From Spirochaetota bacterium (GTDB lineage: Bacteria > Spirochaetota > Spirochaetia > Sphaerochaetales > Sphaerochaetaceae): DNA of 64,000 bases. The stretch is from positions 1-64,000 of the forward strand of contig JAEXDQ010000002.1 in assembly GCA_023401595.1 (NCBI GenBank), given 5' to 3'. The notes beneath the pieces are model-generated. The model was not told the origin of the DNA. It did not search any database and saw only the letters and a list, made by a program, of their open reading frames with translations. Both the position numbers and the translations under genes were made by a program. Below, piece after piece: positions 16,334-24,640 of the stretch. How positions within the stretch are numbered: the stretch's first letter is position 1; each line of letters begins with the position of its first letter.

Positions 16334-17941
16334 TTAGAACGGCTGGTCGGCCGGACGTCGCGGCGCGCTGGCCATGATGTCCTTCCACCACTGAGGCTGA
16401 GTCTGGGACTTCATGTCCTTGCGGCCCCACATGTAGGTACCCATCAGCTCGTCACCAAGTCCAAGCCACTTCTCATGCCAATCGACGGCGGTCCAGTATG
16501 CGTAAGTGGAAATCAGGTCCATGGCTTCATCTTCCATTCCCTGTCGGATCAGACGGGCCGCCAAGGTCTGCAAGTTATCGACCTGGGCATACTGCTTGTC
16601 CATCTTTTCCTGGCGGAATTCATGGATACGGGGCACGGCGCTCTGATAGTTGATCTCGGCGACCTGCTGCACATAGGAGTTGGTCCACCAACCGGAATCT
16701 CTGCGGAAGTCATCATAACGGTTGCCGATACTATAGAAATCGGGCAACTTCTCCATCGCGGGCCACAGCGGAGTTAGGTAGGTGGTATCAGCGCCACCGT
16801 AACCGAACCAGCTTACACCCTTGATCTTGTCGGGCAACCAGCTCTTGACCTGTCCGATATGGACATAGCAAGTCTGAGGAACACCGATGGAACGCTGGCG
16901 GGTATGTGCGTTGGGGTTGCCCCAAGGACCAGCTTCAGCGTATGTGGACTTGTCATACTCGGTTCCCTGATAGTAGTCTCCCTTGATCTCGAAGATGTCC
17001 TGTACGGAAAGCTTGCGCTCAGGCTTGACGGACAGCGGGAGAGCGGAAGCCTTGGTCGTGGGATCCAGATTGAGAGAAGGGGCCACCAGGTCGAAACCTC
17101 TCCAGACCCGGAGGTTCGCACCGGACGGGCAATAGATATCGGCGGGAGAGAAAGGAACGCCGGAATCCTCGGACCACAGGCCGTTCTCAATGGCGAAGGT
17201 CTTGATGTTCGGCGCCCACATGTAGTTGTCAGGATCGTCGAAGTCGATATAGGAAATACGGGCGCTGTTCGCGGCGATGAAGAAATGGTCGTCGGGGATA
17301 CGGACGGCGCACCACATGTCCTTGCCATAGAACTCAGCGACCCATACTTCATTACCGTCGGTAATATTCATGGTTTCACAGGAATCGCCCCAACCGAACT
17401 CCTCGACCAGGTTTCCCATGATGCGGACAGCTTCACGAGCGGTCTTGGCGCGTTCCAAAGCGATATCCTGAGCGTTCCAGCAGTCGATGATGCCGAGGTT
17501 GCTGGCGAACAGAGCCTGCCAGGCCTTCTCCCCGGCTTCGGTTTTCCGGCTCAGGCCATTGGTGGCTTCGCCGATGGCGACGCCCTTCTCATTCATGAAG
17601 GAATAGCGGGAATGGAAATACGCATACGTCTCTTTCGGCTGAGGAATCTGCGCGGCGACATAGCCGTTGCCATAGTCCTCCACCTCGGGGAAATTACTGA
17701 AATCGCCATAGTTGTGGGAATCTACGGCGATATTGCGCATGGAGCCCTCAGGCCACTCCCCACCGGGAATGATCCACAAGCGGAAATCCGCGCCGCCGGA
17801 GTCGTCGTTATGGGTGACGATCGTAGAACCGTCAACAGTCGCATCCTTACCAACTGCGATGATCGTACATGCGAAAATCGCCTGCGCGGTAAGACCGAGG
17901 GCAATAAGCGTTACAAGCGCAACCTTCAGTGCCTTTTTCAT
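16334..17941 (-). CDS. C69-family dipeptidase (Ntn hydrolase), exported, paralogue 2
   Basis: The protein has 535 residues from the ATG at 17941, chosen because GGGAGG precedes it by about five bases; the longer frame upstream has no such site. A signal stretch ends at IFAC, and Cys25 begins CTIIAVGKDATVDG, the catalytic N-terminus. IVTHNDDSGGADFRLW, GVAIGEATN and IALERAKTAREAV are near-identical in the paralogue at 14061-15668. The product probably cleaves dipeptides outside the cytoplasm. The gene lies 115 bases downstream of the M14-like peptidase and may share its transcript. A terminator follows. The C-terminus has an extra Pro/Arg-rich end (RRPADQPF). Confidence 0.9.
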   Translation of the reverse strand: MKKALKVALVTLIALGLTAQAIFACTIIAVGKDATVDGSTIVTHNDDSGGADFRLWIIPGGEWPEGSMRNIAVDSHNYGDFSNFPEVEDYGNGYVAAQIPQPKETYAYFHSRYSFMNEKGVAIGEATNGLSRKTEAGEKAWQALFASNLGIIDCWNAQDIALERAKTAREAVRIMGNLVEEFGWGDSCETMNITDGNEVWVAEFYGKDMWCAVRIPDDHFFIAANSARISYIDFDDPDNYMWAPNIKTFAIENGLWSEDSGVPFSPADIYCPSGANLRVWRGFDLVAPSLNLDPTTKASALPLSVKPERKLSVQDIFEIKGDYYQGTEYDKSTYAEAGPWGNPNAHTRQRSIGVPQTCYVHIGQVKSWLPDKIKGVSWFGYGGADTTYLTPLWPAMEKLPDFYSIGNRYDDFRRDSGWWTNSYVQQVAEINYQSAVPRIHEFRQEKMDKQYAQVDNLQTLAARLIRQGMEDEAMDLISTYAYWTAVDWHEKWLGLGDELMGTYMWGRKDMKSQTQPQWWKDIMASAPRRPADQPF

Positions 17942-18055
17942 AAAAGCCTCCCTTGTTCCGTGAAGTGCATCCAAGGCAAAGGGTCCGCGGCGTCATAAGA
18001 AGCGACCGTGCGCCGGGAATCCCTTCGCTTTGAATAGCGGCAAAAGCCGCATCCG

Positions 18056-19369
18056 TTAAATCTCGAACACCAGGCTCTGGTTCGGAGTAGAGCCGCGATG
18101 CCAATACCCATCATAGAAGAACTCACGGGCCGTCTCGGACATCCTGTAGTCGCCCATTTCAGTAGCTTCGGAAGGATCGTGCAGGAAGTAGCCGCAGTCG
18201 TTCGCTTCAAGCTCCTCATAGAGCGGCCAGGACACGTACACTTCCTTGTCAGGTTCGAACATGCCGACCTGGTTGATGAACTCCATGGCGCCGGACAGGT
18301 GCCTGCCTACGCGATACCACAACGGGAATCCCTCGAGGGCGCGCGAGTCGTTCTCCAAATTCCGTGCCAGCGCTTCCTCGTTGTAGCTGTACGAAGTGGT
18401 ATAGACCAGCCCCTTGTCGGCCGCGGCCTGGAGGAACTCATCCTTTCCTTCGGTGAACAGCGCTTCGCTCATGGGCCCCGGGACGCGGTCGATGAACGGC
18501 TCGGGCGTCTCCATCAGCACGGCGTACGCATCGCTGAAATCGCCCCATTCGCGGTGGGACAGTCCGCGCAGTCCGCTCGGAGAGACCTCGCATTTCATAT
18601 CGAAGTTCATCGCGGACAGCATCATGGAAGCCATCATCGCAGGATCCTCGGCGCGCTGGTGGGTGACATACGTCGCTACGACAGGATACATGATCGATGC
18701 CTCGTGGGCGTCGATAGCGATGTCGATGTCGTTCTGGCGAATCAGTTCCATGACGGCGTAGGAGGCGCGTTCGGTCAGGGTTCCGTCCTCACGGCCCGGG
18801 TAGGTCCGGTTCATGTTGCGGATATCCTGATAGGCGAGGTTCTGGCCATCGGGATAGTGTACGTAGGTGAACGGATCGGGCCACTGGTCGAGCGGGTTGG
18901 TCCCTCGGTCGCCGATACGGTACTTCTTCGACCCCCATTCGGTAGAGATGTTGAAGTAGGCGGGATACGCGTTGCCCAGCATACCGCACGTGGAACCGCT
19001 GCGGTTCGTCTGGGGGACGATGTACACCTTGCCCTTGTCGACCTGGATGTTCTCCATCATGACATAGGCGGCCAGGCTGGTCGCCGGCTCATAGGGATGC
19101 ACGTTCGCCATGAACAGCACGGAACCTCCCTCGACGCCGGAATCATAGATGAAGATCGGAGTGTCGGCCCAAGTATCCTTCAGGCTCGGCAGGTAGTCGC
19201 TCAGCATCTGGACCTCGGTCAGATACGGCGATGAAACAACCGTCTCCTTGTAATGCCGCAGCTTCCAGAACTGCGTGCCGCTGACGAATCCCATCAACAG
19301 CGCCACGATCAGGACGATGACCTTGCCCCACACCGGCAGAACCGCGGAGCCTCTTTCTTTTTTATTCAT
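18056..19369 (-). CDS. M14/AspA-like zinc carboxypeptidase or deacylase, membrane-anchored
   Basis: The protein has 437 residues from the second Met (ATG at 19369), which is six bases after GGAGG; the first ATG directly abuts it. One transmembrane helix (about residues 14-31) anchors the protein with its bulk outside. Zinc-ligand candidates are His91 and Glu94 in NVHPYEPA and His223 in IDAHEAS, the pattern of the succinylglutamate desuccinylase/aspartoacylase and M14 group. It likely releases an acyl group or a terminal amino acid from a small peptide. It is last in a tight operon after the 57-aa membrane protein (17-base gap) and the permease, which suggests the product frees the transported substrate. 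Confidence 0.8.
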   Translation of the reverse strand: MNKKERGSAVLPVWGKVIVLIVALLMGFVSGTQFWKLRHYKETVVSSPYLTEVQMLSDYLPSLKDTWADTPIFIYDSGVEGGSVLFMANVHPYEPATSLAAYVMMENIQVDKGKVYIVPQTNRSGSTCGMLGNAYPAYFNISTEWGSKKYRIGDRGTNPLDQWPDPFTYVHYPDGQNLAYQDIRNMNRTYPGREDGTLTERASYAVMELIRQNDIDIAIDAHEASIMYPVVATYVTHQRAEDPAMMASMMLSAMNFDMKCEVSPSGLRGLSHREWGDFSDAYAVLMETPEPFIDRVPGPMSEALFTEGKDEFLQAAADKGLVYTTSYSYNEEALARNLENDSRALEGFPLWYRVGRHLSGAMEFINQVGMFEPDKEVYVSWPLYEELEANDCGYFLHDPSEATEMGDYRMSETAREFFYDGYWHRGSTPNQSLVFEI

Positions 19370-19385
19370 TGTCATCCTCCTCTAC

Positions 19386-19559
19386 CTACTTGATGTACAA
19401 GACGCGCAACAGGAACGGAATCAAGCAGTACGCGTAGACGATGTCATAGACCCAACCCTGCCGTTTCACCCTCTTGAAGAGATGCTTCAGGAAGTAGACG
19501 CAGACAACGGCGGCGAACACGAAATAAATGATATGAATGACTTGTTCCCAAAATACCAT
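19386..19559 (-). CDS. 57-aa membrane protein of the permease operon
   Basis: This short frame starts at ATG 19559, with AAGGAG seven bases before it, and ends at 19386. One membrane helix covers about residues 7-25 (VIHIIYFVFAAVVCVYFL), followed by a basic loop KHLFKRVKRQ and a second hydrophobic stretch with Tyr-Cys-Leu-Ile-Pro. It is wedged with 14- and 16-base gaps between the permease (19574) and the zinc peptidase (19369), so it is translated as part of that operon. I do not know a family. A small auxiliary subunit of the permease, by analogy with small TRAP subunits, is the natural guess. The strong ribosome site and exact packing argue that it is real. Confidence 0.75.
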   Translation of the reverse strand: MVFWEQVIHIIYFVFAAVVCVYFLKHLFKRVKRQGWVYDIVYAYCLIPFLLRVLYIK

Positions 19560-19573
19560 GCTTTATCTCCTTC

Positions 19574-20884
19574 CTATTTCAAGAACGTGAACCACATCGG
19601 TCTGATGAACATCAACAATGCGATCAGACCGAGAATCAGACAGGGAACCGCGATCTGCTTGAGGAACTCCATATAGGTTCCTTTGAAGCCGACCGTGTCG
19701 ATGGAAACACGTCCGACGATGCGCGACGGCGGCAGACAATCGCCAAGGGGGAAGATCAAGCTGACGGCCGCGCAGACTACCGTCGTATCCATACCGCGGG
19801 TATTCATCATGAACACCAGAGGTACGCCGATGAGAATCGCGCTTCCATAGCTGAGACACCCCTGGGAGAACGGCCCGAAGACCAACAGCAGGATGTATAT
19901 CCAGATGACGGGCATCGTGATGAACGTAATGCCGATCAGACCACGGACGCCGGTAGCGGCCATGACGTTGACCAAAGCACCTACGCTGATGACCGTAGCG
20001 ACAAGCGGGAACACCTGCTCCATCGTATCGTTGAGGACTTTCAGGTAATCCTTGACGGTAGCCTTGTTCGGATTGCAGATCACCGCCACCACGGTCGCGA
20101 TGAAGAACATCAGCGGCATGCCGAATACGGGGACGGAAAACGGGGTATACAGGGACAGCAGGATCAGGACGACCAACGTGAGCAACGGCAGCAGGATGCG
20201 GATCCAGTTCATCTTCTCAGGCGCTTCGGGCAGCTCGGCAAGAATCTTCTCCTTGGAATCCCGTTTGGAACCCCAGCCGAGAAAAATGATGGTGAACGCG
20301 CCGACGACTACCAGGGGTACCAGCAGCAGCCAGGTGAAGCCGACGTACGGCATGTTCGCCCCAGCCGTGATCAACATGGTCCAGAGGTTGATCGGAGGCG
20401 CGGCGGCGGACATGATCGCGAACATGAACACGAATGCGACAGCTTTCCTGTCGGACAGCCCCATATATTTGACGACTGTCGCGACCAAGGCGCCCAGTAC
20501 GAATACCGAGACGCTCCCCGCTCCGGTCAAGGCTCCGGGAATCATCATGAAGATCGCCATGAAGACGAGTATCACCCATTTGTTCTCCACTTTACCGACG
20601 ATCTTTCTCGTCACGGCCGTCATGGCTCCCGTATGGGAATAGACATTGACGAACAGAGAAGCGCAGATGAACAGAATGGCGAGGTCGAAGTTGGTGAACA
20701 GCCCCTCTATCAATACGGTGACGGACCGGGTGACATTCAGATCCCCGATTCCCATGATCATACCGGCGACCGCGCCGGCCACCGCTGAAAGGAACATGGA
20801 AATCTCAGGGGACTTGAGAAAGATGCTGCTCAGCACAAAGGCCGCGACCATCACAATCAGTATAGTTGATGTCGTTAAATACAT
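19574..20884 (-). CDS. Ion-transporter-superfamily permease (DctM/SLC13-like)
   Basis: The protein has 436 residues and about 11-12 hydrophobic segments. Two halves each carry a Gly/Pro-rich break: IMSAAAPPINLWTMLI near residue 160 and IFPLGDCLPPSRIVGR near 385, the internal repeat typical of the IT superfamily (TRAP large subunits, CitMHS, SLC13). The family moves carboxylates or amino-acid derivatives using Na+ or H+ gradients. GGAGG stands five bases before the ATG. Neighbours are the DUF6305-like exported protein upstream (49 bases) and the 57-aa protein and zinc peptidase downstream, suggesting import of an acylated amino acid or small peptide. No DctP-type binding protein or standard DctQ is present. 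Confidence 0.75.
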   Translation of the reverse strand: MYLTTSTILIVMVAAFVLSSIFLKSPEISMFLSAVAGAVAGMIMGIGDLNVTRSVTVLIEGLFTNFDLAILFICASLFVNVYSHTGAMTAVTRKIVGKVENKWVILVFMAIFMMIPGALTGAGSVSVFVLGALVATVVKYMGLSDRKAVAFVFMFAIMSAAAPPINLWTMLITAGANMPYVGFTWLLLVPLVVVGAFTIIFLGWGSKRDSKEKILAELPEAPEKMNWIRILLPLLTLVVLILLSLYTPFSVPVFGMPLMFFIATVVAVICNPNKATVKDYLKVLNDTMEQVFPLVATVISVGALVNVMAATGVRGLIGITFITMPVIWIYILLLVFGPFSQGCLSYGSAILIGVPLVFMMNTRGMDTTVVCAAVSLIFPLGDCLPPSRIVGRVSIDTVGFKGTYMEFLKQIAVPCLILGLIALLMFIRPMWFTFLK

Positions 20885-20933
20885 TCACACCTCCACGTCG
20901 GGACGACATTGGACGTCCCGATCGGAATCATCG

Positions 20934-21536
20934 TCATTTCACGAAAACCTGCTTGCAAAGATTTGTGAAGTCGAGAGCGTTGTCAATGATCGTCAAAGGA
21001 ATGCCGTACTGCTCGCTGATCTTGTTGAAACGCTTGTCCTTGTTGCCGTCCTTGACGACGATCAGCCATTCGCAATGAGGTGCGATGGTATCGATGCAGC
21101 GTTCGTTGGCGTTGGTGGCGATGCCGGGGGCGCGCTTGTCTTTTTCAAGCAACACGCCGATCATGGGTAGCTTCATGTTCTCAGCCCATTTGACCATCTT
21201 TTCAAGACGGGCGATTTCCTGGTCGATGGTGATGCCGGAGGCGCCGAGACCTTTGTCGGTGGAGCCGATGACGATCATCAGACTGGTATAGGCACGGGCT
21301 TTCAAATCTGCTTCCTGGGGTTCGGAAACATAATAGTAGTCTTTATCCAGGACAATGGTCTTTGTCTGCGAAGCCAAGAGGCGGGCCATCTTTCCGCCGG
21401 GTCCCTGACCCGCATTGGTAATGAGCATGGGCAGTCCATACTGTTTGAGCGGAGCCCCGGAGATTCCAGCGAACGCGAACGCAGGAACAAGACAAAGCAT
21501 TGCCGCGACGAGCAGCAACATGTTTCTCTTACGCAT
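20934..21536 (-). CDS. DUF6305-like exported protein
   Basis: The protein has 200 residues. A cleavable signal (MLLLVAAMLCLVPAFAFAG) comes first. The mature part starts with YGLPMLITNAGQGPGGKMA, close to what I remember as the DUF6305 pattern (LLTSAGQS), and continues with IVIGSTDKGLGASGITI and WAENMKLPMIGVLLEKDKR. The Gly-rich loops suggest an alpha/beta nucleotide- or ligand-binding fold working outside the cytoplasm. AGGAGG precedes the ATG by about five bases. It is the first gene of the operon with the permease, the 57-aa protein and the zinc peptidase, so a substrate-binding or sensing role for that permease is plausible. The exact function is unknown. Confidence 0.7.
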   Translation of the reverse strand: MRKRNMLLLVAAMLCLVPAFAFAGISGAPLKQYGLPMLITNAGQGPGGKMARLLASQTKTIVLDKDYYYVSEPQEADLKARAYTSLMIVIGSTDKGLGASGITIDQEIARLEKMVKWAENMKLPMIGVLLEKDKRAPGIATNANERCIDTIAPHCEWLIVVKDGNKDKRFNKISEQYGIPLTIIDNALDFTNLCKQVFVK

Positions 21537-22123
21537 ATTTCCTCCTTACACGAAATACACAAATAGACTTATCTTCAACTCCGCCAACGCGGAATCAGAT
21601 ACGACACCGGATACAAGCATCAGAGAGAGAGAATTTATGGAAATGATAGCAATCAGCGCGCCGATCAGCGCCTCTGGCCGCCCCAGGGCAAACGCAACAA
21701 AATGTGGAAAAGCAATTGGAGACGGTTTCCAAACAGACGGAACGTCTGGAAAAGAAAAGACAAACAACACCTGAGCAGATATCCCGTTTCAATGAAGACA
21801 GAGGATATACAACGATTCACAATAGGTTTTTCGGAAGAACATACAACATACGAACGGCTTTGCAGGACTACGAACATCGCTCATCTCTCCCTGATGTCAA
21901 AAGCAGTATAGTGGCTTTTGTCCATTCTCACAACAAATTTTTTTGCAATTCTTTGCAACATCGTAGCAATAGAACAAATCATCAACACTGAATTACTCTA
22001 TCAGACAAATTTACGATAAAGAATTTATGTATTTCACTATCGACAAGGAGAAAGCCTCAGTGTAGGATGAGGGCGAAGCATATCGTCCGCAGTCTTGGGG
22101 CTACCCAACTTCCAGGAGGAATC
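21537..22123. other. Divergent intergenic region with no firm gene
   Basis: About 590 bases, less G+C-rich than the flanks, separate the minus-strand peptide operon from the plus-strand aminotransferase, so promoters for both must lie here. A minus-strand frame at 21546-21770 encodes a hydrophobic 45-residue end (ALIGALIAIISINSLSLMLV) and stops ten bases before the DUF6305-like gene, but it has no convincing start and may be a relic of a membrane protein. No promoter could be assigned with confidence. Confidence 0.4.
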
Positions 22124-23410
22124 ATGAATCTACTTGCTCAGCAGCTGAATCAGGCTTTGTCCGGAACCATTATCGACGCGATGTTGTCGGATTATGGTAA
22201 ACGGATGTATTTCCCAAAGGGTATCATTTCACAATCGGCTGAGGCGAAACAGAAGGCCACTCGTTTCAACGCGACAATCGGTATCGCCACGGAGCATGGC
22301 AAGGCCATGTGCCTGCCCTCCGTCTACGCCTGCTTCTCTCCCGATATGGATGTGGATGAGCTATTCCCCTATTCCCCGACCGCAGGAGAAATGGCGCTAC
22401 GCAAGGCATGGCTTGAGGAGATGCGTTACAAGAACCCGCCGATGAAAAACGCCACGGTGTCATTGCCGGTGGTCACCAGCGGGCTCACCCACGCCATCAG
22501 CGTGGCGGCTTCGTTGTTTGTAGACAAGGACCAGCCGGTCCTCTGCCCGGACATGTACTGGGGAAACTACAATCTCATCTTCACGGAACAGCGTCAGGCC
22601 AAGATGATTTCTTTCCCGCTGTTCAAGGACCATAAGCTCAATCTCCAAGGGCTTTCAGACGCGATCGACGCCGTCGCTTCCGACCGGGTCTCCATGATTC
22701 TCAACTTCCCCAACAATCCTACGGGCTACACCCCGACGGAAACGGAGATGGAGAGGCTGGTCGCTTTGCTGTCGGCGAAAGCCGACGCCGGAAAGAAGCT
22801 GCTGGTGTTTACCGACGACGCCTATTTCGGTCTGTTCTTCGAGCCGGACGTCTGCAAGTATTCGTTGTTCTCGAAGCTGTGCAACGCACATGAAAACATC
22901 CTCGCGGTAAAAGGCGACGCCGCCACGAAGGAAGAGATGGTATGGGGTTTCCGGATCGGGTTCATCACCTATGGGTCAAAGGGGTTGACCGAAGACCATT
23001 ACGCCGCGCTGGAGAAAAAGACGATGGGAGCGATCCGCGGGGTCGTATCCTCATGCGACAAGCCGGGACAGAGCATCTTGCTCAGGGCCATGAAGGATGG
23101 TTCCTACCACAAGGACAAGGCCGCCGGCATCGCAACCATTGGCGAACGGTACGCCCTGTTGAAGCGAGAACTGGCCAAGCGTGCCGATGAGAAGGTCCTG
23201 ATACCGCTTCCGTTCAACTCGGGCTATTTCATGTCCTTCATCTGCGCAGGAGACGCCGAAGTCCTTCGCCTACGCCTGCTCGACACGTACCAGACCGGCG
23301 CGATCTCTATTCAGGGCAAGTACCTTCGCCTGGCGTTCTCCAGCATTGACAAAGAGCAAATCCCAGCCTTGGTCGATACCATCTACCAGGCCGCGAAGGA
23401 AGTGTTCTAG
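22124..23410 (+). CDS. Class I/II PLP-dependent aminotransferase
   Basis: The protein has 428 residues from the ATG at 22124, chosen because AGGAGG lies a few bases before it; the longer frame has no such site. PLP-fold landmarks are SGLTHAISVAASLF, NFPNNPTGYTP (substrate-side Asn-Pro), FTDDAYFGLF with the Asp that binds the pyridine nitrogen, and VKGDAATKEEMVWGFRIGF, where the Lys is the likely PLP anchor. Substrate is not fixed by sequence; aromatic or branched amino acids are possible. It stands alone on the plus strand, divergent from the peptide operon, so it might use amino acids freed there. It is followed by short tandem repeats and a terminator. Confidence 0.85.
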   Translation: MNLLAQQLNQALSGTIIDAMLSDYGKRMYFPKGIISQSAEAKQKATRFNATIGIATEHGKAMCLPSVYACFSPDMDVDELFPYSPTAGEMALRKAWLEEMRYKNPPMKNATVSLPVVTSGLTHAISVAASLFVDKDQPVLCPDMYWGNYNLIFTEQRQAKMISFPLFKDHKLNLQGLSDAIDAVASDRVSMILNFPNNPTGYTPTETEMERLVALLSAKADAGKKLLVFTDDAYFGLFFEPDVCKYSLFSKLCNAHENILAVKGDAATKEEMVWGFRIGFITYGSKGLTEDHYAALEKKTMGAIRGVVSSCDKPGQSILLRAMKDGSYHKDKAAGIATIGERYALLKRELAKRADEKVLIPLPFNSGYFMSFICAGDAEVLRLRLLDTYQTGAISIQGKYLRLAFSSIDKEQIPALVDTIYQAAKEVF

Positions 23411-23429
23411 AAAGACACCAAGAGGACTT

Positions 23430-23484
23430 TCTAGGGTCGCTTTAGGCTCAATCTAGGGTCGCTTTAGGCTCACTTTAGGGTCAA
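23430..23484. repeat. 22-bp tandem repeat, two and a half copies
   Basis: The unit TCTAGGGTCGCTTTAGGCTC plus two bases occurs at 23430-23451 and 23452-23473, with a partial TTTAGGGTCAA at 23474-23484. Within each unit TAGGGTC and TTAGGCTC are themselves alike, giving an 11-base sub-period. It begins about 20 bases after the aminotransferase stop codon. Confidence 0.85.
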
Positions 23485-23528
23485 TCGGTGGTCACGTCAG
23501 AGTCGATTATTTCTATAGTTCCGACAAG

Positions 23529-23553
23529 AGGCCTCCCGTCCAGGGAGGCTTCA
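23529..23553 (+). terminator. Terminator-like hairpin downstream of the aminotransferase
   Basis: AGGCCTCCC and GGGAGGCTT pair around a five-base loop (GTCCA), followed by CATTGT; the T-run is weak. The following stretch to 23911 holds no gene that I can support. Confidence 0.55.
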
Positions 23554-23911
23554 TTGTAATGGCGGACATCGTATGTTGCATTTCATTGGCTATAGAGCGT
23601 CCAAATCCAGCGCTTCAGGGGTATTGCCAAATTTTGGTGGCAACGGCACGGTCGAGGCGGGCCGAGGCTCCGTGCAGGGAGAGGTGAAGGCGAAAAGGTG
23701 CGTCATGTGGGGAAACAGCGGTACGGGGCAAGTCGCTTGGTTTGGTCGTCATCATCCAAAAACGATGGGTTTCAGTGGGGAGTGCTTCGGCGAATCGAGA
23801 TTGTGAAAAAACACGGTATGTCGTAATAGTTCAAAAATATCACTGCATCCCCCTGTCGGCCGGTGCTATAGTTTTTTTGAGAGGAAAACTTTTGGCAGAG
23901 GGAGGGTTAGC

Positions 23912-24406
23912 ATGAAAAGGACGCTATGCATATTGTTGATCGGGTTGAGTCTTCTCGTTCCAGTATTCGCCGGAGATTTCTTGAGCGCGAACGACTTGGA
24001 AGCGGAGAAGCTGGCGGCGAACAAGACCTTCGACGACTTCATCATCAAGGCGACTGGCGACAAGGGCGTCACGATTGAAACGGTCGACGAGGTACGAGAG
24101 GCGGAGGACGGTGAGATTTTCAACGCCAGAATCAAGCTCAACGGTAGCGGTAAAGTCGATTACCGCAGCGTGCAGTTTGTGGGGGAACGGGGAGAAACGC
24201 TTACAGTCTACCTCAACAGCGGCAGCAAGACCGACGCCCGCGTGCTGATCCTCGCGAAGGCTGACGGCACAGTAGTGGCGAACCTTACCGCTCCGCCTGA
24301 TACCGGTATCGCGGGAATCGCAAGCTGCACATTGCCGGAAAACGCGACCTACGTCATGTATTCCAAGTCAAGCGGCATCAACATCTATCAGATCATCGTC
24401 AAATAG
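23912..24406 (+). CDS. Small exported beta-rich protein, pectate-lyase-associated module
   Basis: The protein has 164 residues. A signal peptide (residues 1-20, ending VFAG) precedes DFLSANDLEAEKLAANKTFD and a C-terminal beta-rich part with GETLTVYLNSGSKTDARVLI and SSGINIYQIIVK. From memory, this two-part pattern accompanies pectate lyases in other anaerobes, as a carbohydrate-binding-like sandwich whose end reads YSxxSGINIYxIxV. Here it is a stand-alone protein without a catalytic domain. AGGGAGGG precedes the ATG. The next gene, 234 bases on, is a PL9-type pectate lyase, so a role in holding pectin fragments is a reasonable inference. The two are probably expressed together. Confidence 0.65.
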   Translation: MKRTLCILLIGLSLLVPVFAGDFLSANDLEAEKLAANKTFDDFIIKATGDKGVTIETVDEVREAEDGEIFNARIKLNGSGKVDYRSVQFVGERGETLTVYLNSGSKTDARVLILAKADGTVVANLTAPPDTGIAGIASCTLPENATYVMYSKSSGINIYQIIVK

Positions 24407-24640
24407 CCGCCCACCGGGAAAGTCGCATGCCATCCCCTCCTTCTACAAGCGTTGCGGGGTGGCTTGCGTACATAATGCCGCCAGCGCCGGATACATGAGG
24501 ACGGTCGAACATTCCATCGGTTCCTGCTTGTCAGGGACGAAGAAGCAAGGCCGCTCGCCCTGCCGCATTTTAGCGCCATTGGCGGCGTTCACATGTTCAT
24601 GGGCGCATACATAGGCGCAATCAATCATAAGGACTCCGCT

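Noticed and set aside
21704..21991. 95-codon plus-strand frame upstream of the aminotransferase
   Set aside because: No ribosome site, composition of random non-coding sequence, and no recognisable domain.
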